Shown one piece after another: positions 35,449 through 43,375 of a stretch of DNA of 43,375 bases. The stretch is from positions 1 to 43,375 of the forward strand of contig CANIEC010000021.1 in assembly GCA_947466085.1 (NCBI GenBank). Direction: 5' to 3'. The notes under the pieces are model-generated. The model ran no database searches, was not told the DNA's origin, and was given only the letters and a program-made list of their open reading frames with translations. The DNA comes from Rhodospirillales bacterium (GTDB lineage: Bacteria; Pseudomonadota; Alphaproteobacteria; Reyranellales; Reyranellaceae). The translations under genes were made by a program, and so were the position numbers. The first letter of the stretch is position 1. Each line of letters starts with the position of its first letter.

Positions 35449-35895
35449 ATGGCCTCAATCCTCATTCTTGTCGGCACCGAGTCGGGCAATGCCCAGATGG
35501 TGGCCGACGCGCTGCAACCCGTGCTGGCGAGTGCCGGCCACGCCGTCGACGTCACCGACAAGGCAGCGACCGCCGCCGACTTGCAGGCGCACGACGTGCT
35601 CCTCGCGATCTGCGCGACCCACGGCTCGGGCGACATCCCGACCAACATCCTGCCGCTGGTCGAGGCGCTGCAGCGCGACAAGCCCGACCTGTCGGGCCAT
35701 CGCTACGGCGTCATCGCGCTGGGCGACATGACCTACCAGGACACGTTCTGCGGCGGCGGCAAGAAGGTCGACCAGGCACTGGAGCGCTGCGGTGCCCGAC
35801 GGGTCGGCGACCGGCTCGAAATCGACGCCTCCGAACAGCCGCTGCCCGACGAGGAAGCCCTCACCTGGATCGACGGCTGGAAGACGAAGGTCTGA
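35449..35895 (+). CDS. Flavodoxin-domain protein, MioC-like
   Basis: A 148-residue FMN-binding electron carrier. The phosphate loop is LVGTESGNAQMVADAL (residues ~8-23). FMN ring-contacting loops are CATHGSGDIPTN (about residue 55) and GDMTYQDTFCGGGKKVDQAL (about residue 92). Length and sequence fit MioC or the isolated flavodoxin domain of sulfite reductase/P450 reductase rather than long-chain flavodoxins. The partner is unknown. A GGGAG ribosome-binding site precedes the ATG. It is monocistronic and followed by a palindromic repeat. Confidence 0.9.
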   Translation: MASILILVGTESGNAQMVADALQPVLASAGHAVDVTDKAATAADLQAHDVLLAICATHGSGDIPTNILPLVEALQRDKPDLSGHRYGVIALGDMTYQDTFCGGGKKVDQALERCGARRVGDRLEIDASEQPLPDEEALTWIDGWKTKV

Positions 35896-35904
35896 TCTTC
35901 CTCT

Positions 35905-36027
35905 TCTCCTCCCCATTCAAATGGGGAGGTGGCGGCGCCTTGCGCCGTCGGAGGGATCATACGCTTGCAACGCACATGACCCCATCGCCCCGTAAGACGG
36001 GGCACTTCCCCATCTGAATGGGGAAGC
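35905..36027. repeat. Palindromic intergenic repeat, family A copy 3
   Basis: CTCCTCCCCATTCAAATGGGGAGGTGGCGGCGCC..GCGCCGTCGGAGGGATCAT opens the element, and ATGACCCCATCGCCCCGTAAGACGGGGCACTTCCCCATCTGAATGGGGAAG closes it. It fills the gap between the convergent flavodoxin and cyclase genes, ending 3 bases before the cyclase stop codon. The right half has diverged, with compensating changes in the small hairpin (GCCCCG/CGGGGC). Confidence 0.85.
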
Positions 36028-36030
36028 AAT

Positions 36031-37233
36031 TCAATCCGGCAGCGTGAAGATCTCGACCGGTTCGCGGACGCCACGCAGGCGGTGCTTGCCCAGCGACTTC
36101 ATCGGGCGCGGACAGTCGGCATTGAATTCCGCGGAGGCGCAGACTCGGACGCCGAGGGCCTTGGTGAGGCCCTCCAGCCGTGAGGCGCGGTTGACGGCGG
36201 AGCCGATGACGGTGAAGTCGAGCCGATCCTCGGTACCGATGTTGCCGAAGGTCACCGTGCCGACATGCAGCCCGATGCCGAACTTGATGGGCTCGGCACC
36301 GCCCGCGGCACGCGCCTCGTTGGCGGCCTCGGCATCGGCGATCAACTGGCGCGCGGCGTCGAGAGCGGCCGCCGTCACCATCGGCATGAACAGCGCATCC
36401 TCGGCCGGGAAATAGGCCATCACGCCGTCGCCGATGAACTTCAGGATCTCGCCGCCATGTTTGGCGAGCGCATCGCCCACCAGCTGGAAGTAGTTGTTCA
36501 ACAGTTCGAGCACCTGATCGGGCGTCAGGCGCTCGTTGAGACCGGTGAAGTCGCGCAGGTCGGAGAACCACAGCACCGCCCGGATCTTCTCGCCGTCGCC
36601 GCGGCGGATCATGCCGCGCAGGATGCGCTCGCCGACCTGGCGGCCGAGATAGGTCTGGGCGACGGTCTGGGCGACGCTCTCCTCGATGTACATCTCGGTC
36701 ACCGCGCCCATCATGTCGACGAGGCGCGTCAGGTCGTCGATGTCGGTTTCGCTGAAGCCTCCCTTGCGGTCCGTCGCGAAGGCGACGACGGGCATCGGCC
36801 CGTCGCGGCGGACATGCATCGGCAAAGAAAAGTAGTCGGTGCCGCCGCCGTCTTTCACCTCGTGCAGAACGTGATGGTGACGCTCGGTCAGGCCATCGAG
36901 TCGGTACCGGACCGGGGTGCCCCCTTCACGCACCTCCTGCAGTGGGCTGCCGATATAGGCCGGGGTGAACTGAACGCCGTAGCCACGGGTTATCGTCTCG
37001 GCCCGCTCGCCGCGTCGCCACAGGAAGCCCATCGCCTGGAGCTGCGGATGGACGAGCTGCAAGCCGATATAAGTGCGCCAGACCGGCATGCCGGCCTCGA
37101 GCACACGATTCATCAGCTGCTCGAGGAAGGCGTCCGGCTTCCGGACGAGCCGGCCTTCGCGCAGCAGCCATTTCGCGACCGGCAGCAGCCGATCCGCTGC
37201 CGGTGCCGTCGCGGGAGACGCCTCGCCGCTCAG
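36031..37233 (-). CDS. Class III adenylate cyclase
   Basis: About 400 residues. The C-terminal class III cyclase domain (from ~residue 215) makes cAMP from ATP. Metal-binding D225 is in LWFSDLRDFTGLNERL and D269 in FIGDGVMAYFPAED. K265 and D339 (ILKFIGDG, RLDFTVIG) specify adenine. N348 and R352 (VNRASRLEG) are the transition-state pair, so the domain should be active. The N-terminal ~190 residues include a GAF-like sensory region (TDYFSLPMHVRRDGPMPVVA). No ATG, GTG or TTG lies near the conserved N-terminus. The best candidate is a CTG at 37233 overlapping the SDR stop as CTGA, like ATGA couplings. If wrong, the next Met is about 40 residues in. It is the last gene of a thiolase-SDR-cyclase run. 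Confidence 0.85.
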   Translation of the reverse strand: MSGEASPATAPAADRLLPVAKWLLREGRLVRKPDAFLEQLMNRVLEAGMPVWRTYIGLQLVHPQLQAMGFLWRRGERAETITRGYGVQFTPAYIGSPLQEVREGGTPVRYRLDGLTERHHHVLHEVKDGGGTDYFSLPMHVRRDGPMPVVAFATDRKGGFSETDIDDLTRLVDMMGAVTEMYIEESVAQTVAQTYLGRQVGERILRGMIRRGDGEKIRAVLWFSDLRDFTGLNERLTPDQVLELLNNYFQLVGDALAKHGGEILKFIGDGVMAYFPAEDALFMPMVTAAALDAARQLIADAEAANEARAAGGAEPIKFGIGLHVGTVTFGNIGTEDRLDFTVIGSAVNRASRLEGLTKALGVRVCASAEFNADCPRPMKSLGKHRLRGVREPVEIFTLPD

Positions 37234-38126
37234 GAGCCGCTCACGACGGCGGCGACTTCCTCGCCGGAGGTGCGGAAGACGCGGCTGGCCGAGATGTCGG
37301 CGATCTTCTCGATATTGTCGGCCACGTCCTCGACGGTCGGCGCACGGCCATCGATCCTGAGCCCCTCGGCCTCGCGATACTCGATGCGCGCGAAGGTGCC
37401 GGCGCCGGCGCTCCAGATGTCGCCGGTGCGCTGGCACTGTTCGCTGCACAGATAGGCGACCATCGGCGAGACGAACTCGGGCCTGAGCTTGGCCAGCGCC
37501 TCGGGCGTCATCAGGCTCTCGGTCATGCGCGTGGCGGCGATCGGCGCCAGCGCGTTCATCATGATGTTATACTTCTGGCCCTCGAGCCTGAGCGCATTCA
37601 TGAATCCCACGACCGCGAGCTTGGCACCGCCGTAGTTTGACTGGCCGAAGGTGCCGTAGATGCCGGAGTTCGACGAGGTCACGACGATGCGGCCATAGGC
37701 CTTGGCGCGCAGGATCGGCCAGGCGGCGTGCGTCACGTAGGCGGTGCCGAGGAAGTGGACCTTCACGACGAACTCGAAATCCTCGGTCGTCATGTTGTGG
37801 AAGGTCTTGTCGCGCAGGACGCCGGCATTGTTCACCACGATGTCGACCGTGCCGAAGGCATCGACGGCGGTCTTCACGATGTTGGCGGCGGTCGCGGCCT
37901 CGGCGACGGAATCGTAGTTGGCGACGGCCTGGCCGCCCGCCGCCTTGATCTCGTCCACGACCTTGTCGGCCGCCGCGTGGCCACCTCCCTTGCCGTCGAC
38001 CGCGCCGCCCGGATCGTTCACGACCACCTTGGCGCCCCGGCTGGCCAGCAGGAGCGCATGCGCACGGCCGAGCCCGTTGCCCGCGCCGGTGACGATGGCG
38101 ACTCGATTGTCGAAGCGGATTGTCAT
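37230..38126 (-). CDS. SDR-family oxidoreductase, MFE-2-like 3-hydroxyacyl-CoA dehydrogenase
   Basis: A 298-residue Rossmann-fold dehydrogenase. The NAD(P) motif TGAGNGLG (residues 13-20) and NNAGV (99-103) are intact, with a Ser in SSNSGIYGTF and the catalytic Y165-GGA-K169. VVNDPGGAVDGKGGGHAAAD after beta-2 is characteristic of the dehydrogenase domain of multifunctional enzyme type 2, which oxidises (3R)-hydroxyacyl-CoA. That fits its place 9 bases after a SCP-x-like thiolase, since the two would perform the last steps of beta-oxidation of an unusual acyl-CoA or steroid side chain. The stop codon overlaps the presumed start of the cyclase gene. Confidence 0.92.
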   Translation of the reverse strand: MTIRFDNRVAIVTGAGNGLGRAHALLLASRGAKVVVNDPGGAVDGKGGGHAAADKVVDEIKAAGGQAVANYDSVAEAATAANIVKTAVDAFGTVDIVVNNAGVLRDKTFHNMTTEDFEFVVKVHFLGTAYVTHAAWPILRAKAYGRIVVTSSNSGIYGTFGQSNYGGAKLAVVGFMNALRLEGQKYNIMMNALAPIAATRMTESLMTPEALAKLRPEFVSPMVAYLCSEQCQRTGDIWSAGAGTFARIEYREAEGLRIDGRAPTVEDVADNIEKIADISASRVFRTSGEEVAAVVSGS

Positions 38127-38135
38127 GTCTTTCCT

Positions 38136-39386
38136 CTACTCTTTCTTGAGAATCACGACCGAGGCCACGGCCTCTTCCATGCCGATCACGCCGCCGCCGT
38201 TTTCGGCGAGCGCGACCTTCGCACCTTCCACCTGACGGGAACCGGCCTCGCCGCGCAGCTGCGTGGCCAGTTCGGCCAGCATCGACAGGCCGGTGGCGCC
38301 GACCGGATGGCCCTTGGAAACCAGGCCGCCCGAGGTGTTGACCGGCAGCTTGCCGCCGGGGCCGGTGGCGCCCGACTCGACGAACTTGCCGCCCTCGCCC
38401 TCGGGGCAGAAGCGCAGCATCTCGCACTGGTAGATCTCGCAGAAGCTGGTGGCGTCATGGACCTCGGCGACGTCGATGTCTTCAGGTCCCAGTCCGGCCA
38501 TCCGGTAGGCCTTGTCGGCGGCCGCACGCGTCAGGCCGGGCGCGTCGAGGTTGCGGTACATGCCGCCCGAGAAGCCGACGCCCGCGATTTTCACGGCGCG
38601 GTCCTGCACGTGCTTGGGCTGCTTCGCGAGATACTCCGCGGAGCACAGCAAGGCGGCCGCCGCGCCGTCTCCGATCGGCGCACACATGGCGCGGGTCAGC
38701 GGGAAGGACACGGGACGGTCCTCCAGCACCGCCTGCGGCGTCATCTGGAAGCGGTACTGCGCCTTCTCGTTGAGCGCGCCGTAATTATGGTTCTTGGCGG
38801 CCCCGGCCGCGATCTGGGCCTGCGTGGTGCCGTACTTCCACATGTGCCACTTGGCCTGCATGGCATAGGTATCCATGAAGATCGTACGGTCATCGCCCGG
38901 CTTGAACTCGGAGCCGACCATCTTGCCCACCCGGTTCATCTCCTCGACCAGCCGGTCGTGCTGGCTGGTGATATAGCCCTGGTTGAACAGGCCGGCCGTG
39001 CGCTCCGGCGCCTCCGGGCTGAACAGCTTCTCGACACCGAGGCAGAAAGCGAGTTCGTGGGTGCCGGCCAGCACGTCCTTCCAGGCGCCCATGAAGGCGG
39101 TCGAGGCGGTGGCGCAGGCATTCTCGACGTTGAACATCGGCACCCGCTCGGGAAACAGCCCCTCCTCGACCAGCGGCTGGAACAGCGCCTGGCCGCGGAT
39201 CGAGTTCTGGCCCCAGAAGCCCATGCCGCAATTGCCCAGCCATCCCGTCTCGATGTCGCTGCCCTTGTCCATGCCGGCATCGGCCAGGGTGCCGAGATAG
39301 GCCTCCCGGGCCAGGTCGCCGAAGCTCAGGCCGGGGTGCTTCTTGAAGACGGTGGTGTAGGCGCCGATCACGTAAACGTCGCGCAT
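38136..39386 (-). CDS. SCP-x/SCP2-type thiolase
   Basis: A 416-residue thiolase of the SCP2-thiolase type. The nucleophile C91 is in FNVENACATASTAFMG. VAEVHDATSFCEIYQCEMLR contains the HDA/T motif, and GGLVSKGHPVGATGLSMLAE provides the catalytic His. As usual in this group, the second type I Cys motif (CxG near the C-terminus) is absent; the end reads LAENGGGVIGMEEAVASVVI. No DUF35 partner gene is adjacent. With the following SDR it suggests degradation of branched or steroid-like acyl-CoAs. Confidence 0.92.
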   Translation of the reverse strand: MRDVYVIGAYTTVFKKHPGLSFGDLAREAYLGTLADAGMDKGSDIETGWLGNCGMGFWGQNSIRGQALFQPLVEEGLFPERVPMFNVENACATASTAFMGAWKDVLAGTHELAFCLGVEKLFSPEAPERTAGLFNQGYITSQHDRLVEEMNRVGKMVGSEFKPGDDRTIFMDTYAMQAKWHMWKYGTTQAQIAAGAAKNHNYGALNEKAQYRFQMTPQAVLEDRPVSFPLTRAMCAPIGDGAAAALLCSAEYLAKQPKHVQDRAVKIAGVGFSGGMYRNLDAPGLTRAAADKAYRMAGLGPEDIDVAEVHDATSFCEIYQCEMLRFCPEGEGGKFVESGATGPGGKLPVNTSGGLVSKGHPVGATGLSMLAELATQLRGEAGSRQVEGAKVALAENGGGVIGMEEAVASVVILKKE

Positions 39387-39457
39387 GGGGCGGTTTCCTC
39401 AGGTTGGCTTTGGCCGCATTTGAGCGTATCCAAACGGCTTACGCTAGGAGAACGAAC

Positions 39458-40861
39458 ATGGCTGTAGCGGCCCAGGCGAGACCCCTCAACGTCGATGCCA
39501 CGATCGCCGAGCTGAAGGCGCTGTTCGGCGACCGGGTCAGCACCGCGCACGCCGTGCGTGAGCAGCACGGCAAGGACATTTCGTATCACGAAGCGCACCT
39601 GCCCGACGCCGTGGTCTTCGCCGAATCGACCGAGGAAGTGCAGCAGATCGTCCAGCTCTGCGCCCGCCACAAGACCCCGATCATCCCGTTCGGCACCGGC
39701 ACCTCGCTGGAGGGCCATATCAGCGCCCCCAACGGCGGCATCTCGCTCGACGTCAGCCGCATGAACAGGATCCTGCAGGTCAACGAGGCCGACCTCGACG
39801 TGGTGGTGCAGCCCGGCGTCACCCGCAAGCAGCTCAACGAATACCTGCGCGCGACCGGTCTGTTCTTCCCAATCGATCCCGGCGCCGACGCCTCGATCGG
39901 CGGCATGACCAGCACCCGCGCCTCCGGCACCAACGCGGTGCGCTACGGCACGATGCGCGAGAACGTGCTCTCGCTACAGGTCGTGACGCCCGACGGGCGG
40001 ATCATGCAGCTCGGCCGCCGCTCGCGGAAGTCGAGCGCGGGCTACGACCTGGTGAAGCTGTTCGTCGGCTCCGAAGGGACGCTGGGCGTGATCACCGAGA
40101 TCACGCTCCGCCTCTATGGCACGCCCGAATCCATGGTCGCCGCGACCTGCGCCTTCGACGACCTCGAGGGCGCGGTCAATACGGTGATCCAGACCATCCA
40201 GTCCGGCATCCCGGTGGCGCGCATCGAGCTGATGGACACCTACACCGTCGACACGGTGAACCAGTATTCCAAGCTCACGCTGCCGCAGAAGAACCTGCTG
40301 CTGCTGGAATTCCATGGCACCGAGGCCGGCACCAGGGAACAGGCCGAGATGGTGCAGGCCATCGCCGCCGAACATGGCGGCGGCGACTTCGCCTGGACCA
40401 ACCAGGCCGAGGAACGCAGCAAGATGTGGCAGGCCCGCCACGACGCAGCCTGGGCCGCCAAGGCCTACAAGCCGGGCTGGGGCATGTGGGCGACCGACGT
40501 CTGCGTGCCGATCAGCAAGCTCGCCGAATGCATCCTCGAGACGCAGAAGGACATCCAGGCCAACGGCCTCTACGCGCCGATCGTCGGCCATGTCGGCGAC
40601 GGCAACTTCCATCTCACCATGATGGTCGATCCCGACGACCCGACCTACCTGCCGCGCGCCGAAGGCCTCAACGACCGCATGATCGCCCGCGCCCAGAACC
40701 TCGGCGGCACCTGCACCGGCGAGCACGGCGTCGGCATCGGCAAGATCAAGTACCTCTACCAGGAGCACGGCGAAGCGATGTCGCTGATGCGCGCCATCAA
40801 GAAGGCGATCGACCCCGACAACATCATGAACCCGGGCAAGATCATGGGTCCGATCAACTGA
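39458..40861 (+). CDS. FAD-linked D-2-hydroxyacid dehydrogenase (D-lactate/glycolate oxidase-like)
   Basis: A 467-residue flavoenzyme of the FAD_binding_4/FAD-oxidase_C family oxidising D-lactate, glycolate or D-2-hydroxyglutarate to the 2-oxoacid. The PCMH FAD domain spans ~50-225: PIIPFGTGTSLEGHISAPNG, VVVQPGVTRKQLNEYLRATG, PIDPGADASIGGMTSTRASG, VKLFVGSEGTLGVITEITLR. The C-terminal domain has metal/substrate residues in GHVGDGNFHLTMM and CTGEHGVGIGKIKYL. An AGGAG ribosome-binding site favours the ATG at 39458 over one 54 bases upstream. No GlcE or GlcF subunit is adjacent, so it resembles single-chain Dld2-type enzymes. It is divergent from the SCP2-type thiolase gene. Confidence 0.93.
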   Translation: MAVAAQARPLNVDATIAELKALFGDRVSTAHAVREQHGKDISYHEAHLPDAVVFAESTEEVQQIVQLCARHKTPIIPFGTGTSLEGHISAPNGGISLDVSRMNRILQVNEADLDVVVQPGVTRKQLNEYLRATGLFFPIDPGADASIGGMTSTRASGTNAVRYGTMRENVLSLQVVTPDGRIMQLGRRSRKSSAGYDLVKLFVGSEGTLGVITEITLRLYGTPESMVAATCAFDDLEGAVNTVIQTIQSGIPVARIELMDTYTVDTVNQYSKLTLPQKNLLLLEFHGTEAGTREQAEMVQAIAAEHGGGDFAWTNQAEERSKMWQARHDAAWAAKAYKPGWGMWATDVCVPISKLAECILETQKDIQANGLYAPIVGHVGDGNFHLTMMVDPDDPTYLPRAEGLNDRMIARAQNLGGTCTGEHGVGIGKIKYLYQEHGEAMSLMRAIKKAIDPDNIMNPGKIMGPIN

Positions 40862-40866
40862 TCATC

Positions 40867-40902
40867 GCTGGGAGCGCGCCACTGGAGTGGCGCGCTCCCA
40901 GC
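40867..40902. terminator. Perfect 16-bp hairpin between convergent genes
   Basis: GCTGGGAGCGCGCCAC and its exact complement flank a TGGA loop, 5 bases past the dehydrogenase stop. AAAAAA follows on the plus strand, so on either strand the T-run is not on the 3' side. It may block transcription from both sides but is not a canonical intrinsic terminator. Confidence 0.5.
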
Positions 40903-40918
40903 AAAAAAGGGACGGCGA

Positions 40919-43375
40919 TCAGATCAGAAAGTCGAATTTGGACGGGTCCGCCGGCCCTGTCGCGGTGAAGCCGAAGCTCACGTCGGCCTCTGCATCGACC
41001 TTCCCGTTCCAGGCTGCGTTGCGGACCACGTAACCACTGGCATCGTGCGACACGATCTCCGCATTCCATATGCTGGTGATCTCGCTAAGCGTCTCGATTT
41101 CGAGTTGCCAGCCGGAGATGGCTCCCCCGTCGTTATGGATGGTCACGGCCGCGTTGAAGCCGCCGTTCCATGAATCCACCACTGCCATCAGGGCCTCCAG
41201 ATCGCCACTCGACGTTCCATAAGCCGTCGTATCGGTGACGGGTGGCGATGGTGGCGACGCAGGCGCCGCATCGTCGTTCTTGATGGTGGCCGTTGCGGTG
41301 CCGCGTCCTATGACGGCGCCCTGAGCATCGGTCAGCGTGACCATGAACTTTTCGTTGCCTTCGGCCAGCTTGTCCCCGGCAAGGGGCACCTGGATGACCT
41401 TGCTCTGCTCGCCCGCCGCGAAGGTGAGTGTGCCCGACTTTGCCGTATAGTCCGAACCCGCACTCGCGGTGTCGTTAGCGGTGCCGTAGTGAACCGTCAC
41501 CGGACCCGCGGCCGCCTTCGACAGCGACACGGTGAAGTCGAGCATGGCCGTGCCCGAATCTCCCTCGGCCCGCGTGGCATCCGATATCGAAAGGCTTGGC
41601 AGGGCCGGCGCGGGTGCCGGCGTCCCGCTGCCGGACGGCATGCCATTGAGCGTAAAGCCCGTAGCCGCTGTCCCATCGCTGCCCGGCGTCGCCTGGAAAC
41701 CGAAGCTTGTCTCCTGGTGGGGGCCGACCGTGCCGTTATAGGACATGTTCTTGATGACGTAGTGATTGCCAACGTGGCTCACGATCTGGGCGTTCCAGAT
41801 GTTGGTGATGTCGAACGCCGCGTCGAACTCGACGGTCCAGCCCTTCAGGGCCGTAGCGCCGGCGGCAACCTGCATGTTGCCGATGAAGCCTGCGCCCCAG
41901 TTGTCGCTGACCTTATAACCAACCGCTGTCCCGCTGGGCGGGACAGCAACGTCGTCGTTGGTAATCGTGCCCGTGCCGGAGCGGTCGGCAATCCTGGCAC
42001 CGCTGGCGCGCGAGAGGTTCAGCGTCAGCGTCTCGTTCGCCTCGACGGCGGCATCGCCCGATACGGCCACGGAGACCGTCTTCGAGGTCTCGCCCGCCGC
42101 AAAGGTAAGTGTGCCCGACTTCGCCGTATAGTCCGAACCCGCACTCGCCGTGCCGTTGGCGGTGCCGTAGCGAACCGTCACCGGACCCGTGGCCGCCTTC
42201 GACAGCGACACGGTGAAGTCGAGCATGCCCGTGCCCGAATTTCCCTCGGCCCGCGTGGCATCCGATACCGACAGGCCTGGCAGGACCGGCGCGGCCCCAT
42301 CGTCGTTGGTGATCGTGCCGGTGCCCGAGCCGTCGGCAATCGTGGCGCCGACCGGCGACGACAGCAGCACGGTGAATGTCTCGTCAGCCTCGGCGACGCT
42401 GTCGCCCAGGATATCCACGTGAATCATCTGCGAGGTCGTGCCCGGCGCGAACGTCACCGTCCCCGTGGCAGGCGCGTAGTCCACGCCGCCGGCCGCGCCG
42501 CCATCGACGGTCCTGTACTGCACCGTCACCGGCACGGACGATGCCTTGTCCAGCGTCACGGCGAACATGAAGTGGTTGTGCTCGCCGTTACCCTCCCTGG
42601 TCGACAGGTCTGCGATGGAGATGGCAGGCGGCGCGGCGGGCTGCGCATCGATATCGTCGTTGACGATGGTGCCCGTGGCCTGACCCTTGGCAATCGTGGC
42701 TCCTGTCGGCGACGACAACGACAGGGAGAAAGTCTCGTTGGTCTCGACGAGGGTATCGCCCAGAATGTCGACGCTCACCGTCTTGGCAGTCTCGCCTGCC
42801 GCGAACGTCAGCGTACCGACAACCGATGCATAGTCCTGGCCGGCAATGGCCGTACCGTTCACGGTCGTATAGCCAACCGAAACGGGGGCGGTCGCTGCCT
42901 GCGAAAGCGTGACGGTGAAGACCATCTGGCTCTTGCCGGCATTGCCCTCGGCGAGGGTGCCGTTGGCGATCGAGAATTGCGGCACGACTGCCACAGGTCC
43001 CTCGGCCGAATCGATCAGCTGCTGCCATTCCGCGCGCGCCGTGGCGTCGCGGGCAGCGATGTTGTTGTGGTCAAGTTCCGCAAGCGACACGCCCGTCAGA
43101 ACGTAGGTCTGGCGGTTGCCCTCGATGCTGATGACCGTCGAACCATCGACCTCTTTGACCGAGAATTCGCTGGCCTTGAACCAGCCGAAATCGAGCTTGT
43201 CCTTCGACGGATCGAAGGCGATGGCGATATTGGTGCCATAGTGCCAGTCGATGATGGTCGTCGTTCCGGCCTGACCGGAGGGAGGCGCCCCGTTACCCGT
43301 GCCCGTCGGCCAGTTGTTCGTGCCGGCGACCGGCACGCCTTGCGGCTTGATCTGCGAATCCGGAACCGAACCGAA
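40919..43375 (-). CDS. Secreted Calx-beta and CBM2 repeat protein (5' end outside the window)
   Basis: At least 818 residues; the frame is open to the window edge, so the N-terminus is missing. The visible start (WHYGTNIAIAFDPSKDKLDF, then YVLTGVSLAELDHNN) resembles the linker after glycoside hydrolase domains in some alphaproteobacteria. Four Calx-beta domains follow (VGYTTVNGTAIAGQDYASVV and three related units, each closing with GTGTITNDD-like ends). Two family 2 carbohydrate-binding modules are present, one between Calx-beta 3 and 4 (YKVSDNWGAGFIGNMQVAAG) and one at the C-terminus (DSWNGGFNAAVTIHNDGGAI). CBM2 binds cellulose or chitin; Calx-beta domains bind Ca2+. The hydrophobic end (DPSKFDFLI) suits type I secretion. 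A catalytic domain is expected beyond the right edge but is not visible. Confidence 0.88.
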   Translation of the reverse strand, partial: FGSVPDSQIKPQGVPVAGTNNWPTGTGNGAPPSGQAGTTTIIDWHYGTNIAIAFDPSKDKLDFGWFKASEFSVKEVDGSTVISIEGNRQTYVLTGVSLAELDHNNIAARDATARAEWQQLIDSAEGPVAVVPQFSIANGTLAEGNAGKSQMVFTVTLSQAATAPVSVGYTTVNGTAIAGQDYASVVGTLTFAAGETAKTVSVDILGDTLVETNETFSLSLSSPTGATIAKGQATGTIVNDDIDAQPAAPPAISIADLSTREGNGEHNHFMFAVTLDKASSVPVTVQYRTVDGGAAGGVDYAPATGTVTFAPGTTSQMIHVDILGDSVAEADETFTVLLSSPVGATIADGSGTGTITNDDGAAPVLPGLSVSDATRAEGNSGTGMLDFTVSLSKAATGPVTVRYGTANGTASAGSDYTAKSGTLTFAAGETSKTVSVAVSGDAAVEANETLTLNLSRASGARIADRSGTGTITNDDVAVPPSGTAVGYKVSDNWGAGFIGNMQVAAGATALKGWTVEFDAAFDITNIWNAQIVSHVGNHYVIKNMSYNGTVGPHQETSFGFQATPGSDGTAATGFTLNGMPSGSGTPAPAPALPSLSISDATRAEGDSGTAMLDFTVSLSKAAAGPVTVHYGTANDTASAGSDYTAKSGTLTFAAGEQSKVIQVPLAGDKLAEGNEKFMVTLTDAQGAVIGRGTATATIKNDDAAPASPPSPPVTDTTAYGTSSGDLEALMAVVDSWNGGFNAAVTIHNDGGAISGWQLEIETLSEITSIWNAEIVSHDASGYVVRNAAWNGKVDAEADVSFGFTATGPADPSKFDFLI

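Noticed and set aside
41390-42600. CRISPR-like or tandem DNA repeat array
   Set aside because: The repeats are in frame and encode Calx-beta domains; there are no spacers.

Overview
The window is high-GC chromosomal DNA from a free-living proteobacterium, most likely an alphaproteobacterium. Codon use is strongly G/C-ending, starts include TTG and GTG, and the content (Tat-exported TctC-type binding protein, type III CoA-transferase, RraA-like proteins, many CoA-ester enzymes, DGTS lipid genes, Pro/Tyr-rich envelope protein) fits Rhizobiales/Reyranella-like bacteria. The genus is a guess. I saw no rRNA, tRNA, CRISPR array, transposase or phage gene. The right edge cuts a large secreted protein.

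Layout. 0.1-3.5 kb: MATE exporter, TetR regulator, a DUF2852 membrane protein sharing an operator motif with the TetR gene, and an unknown protein. 3.7-6.5 kb: TctC-type binding protein and CoA-transferase (minus), then a small exported protein. 6.6-8.6 kb: leuA behind a leucine-rich leader peptide and attenuator-like hairpin. 8.7-11.7 kb: small membrane protein, PmbA/TldE with a histone-H1-like tail, and an MltB-type lytic transglycosylase. 11.9-14.8 kb: diacylglycerol-kinase-family enzyme divergent from a PlcP-like phosphoesterase and a GT4 glycosyltransferase. 15-19 kb: RraA-like protein, xseA, purD. 19.2-23.1 kb: MBL hydrolase, queA-tgt, nicotinamidase. 23.2-27.8 kb: thiolase, btaB and btaA (betaine lipid), divergent ogt and an AlkA-type glycosylase. 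27.8-32.7 kb: exported helical-repeat protein of unknown role, malonyl-CoA decarboxylase, patatin. 32.8-41 kb: SMP-30 hydrolase, two tandem PaaG-like enoyl-CoA hydratases, flavodoxin, adenylate cyclase/SDR/thiolase operon, FAD-linked 2-hydroxyacid dehydrogenase. 41-43.4 kb: Calx-beta/CBM2 secreted protein.

The main synthesis is membrane-lipid remodelling under phosphate limitation. A PlcP-like phospholipase with an Agt-like glycosyltransferase would turn phospholipid into diacylglycerol and glycolipid, and BtaA/BtaB would turn diacylglycerol into the betaine lipid DGTS. Each unit has a PHO-box-like direct repeat upstream (12829-12846 on plus; 26503-26520 on minus), so both look like PhoB targets although about 12 kb apart. 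Other regulatory signals read from sequence are the leuA leader peptide and a TetR operator that overlaps its own start codon. Two families of palindromic intergenic repeats are scattered through the window.
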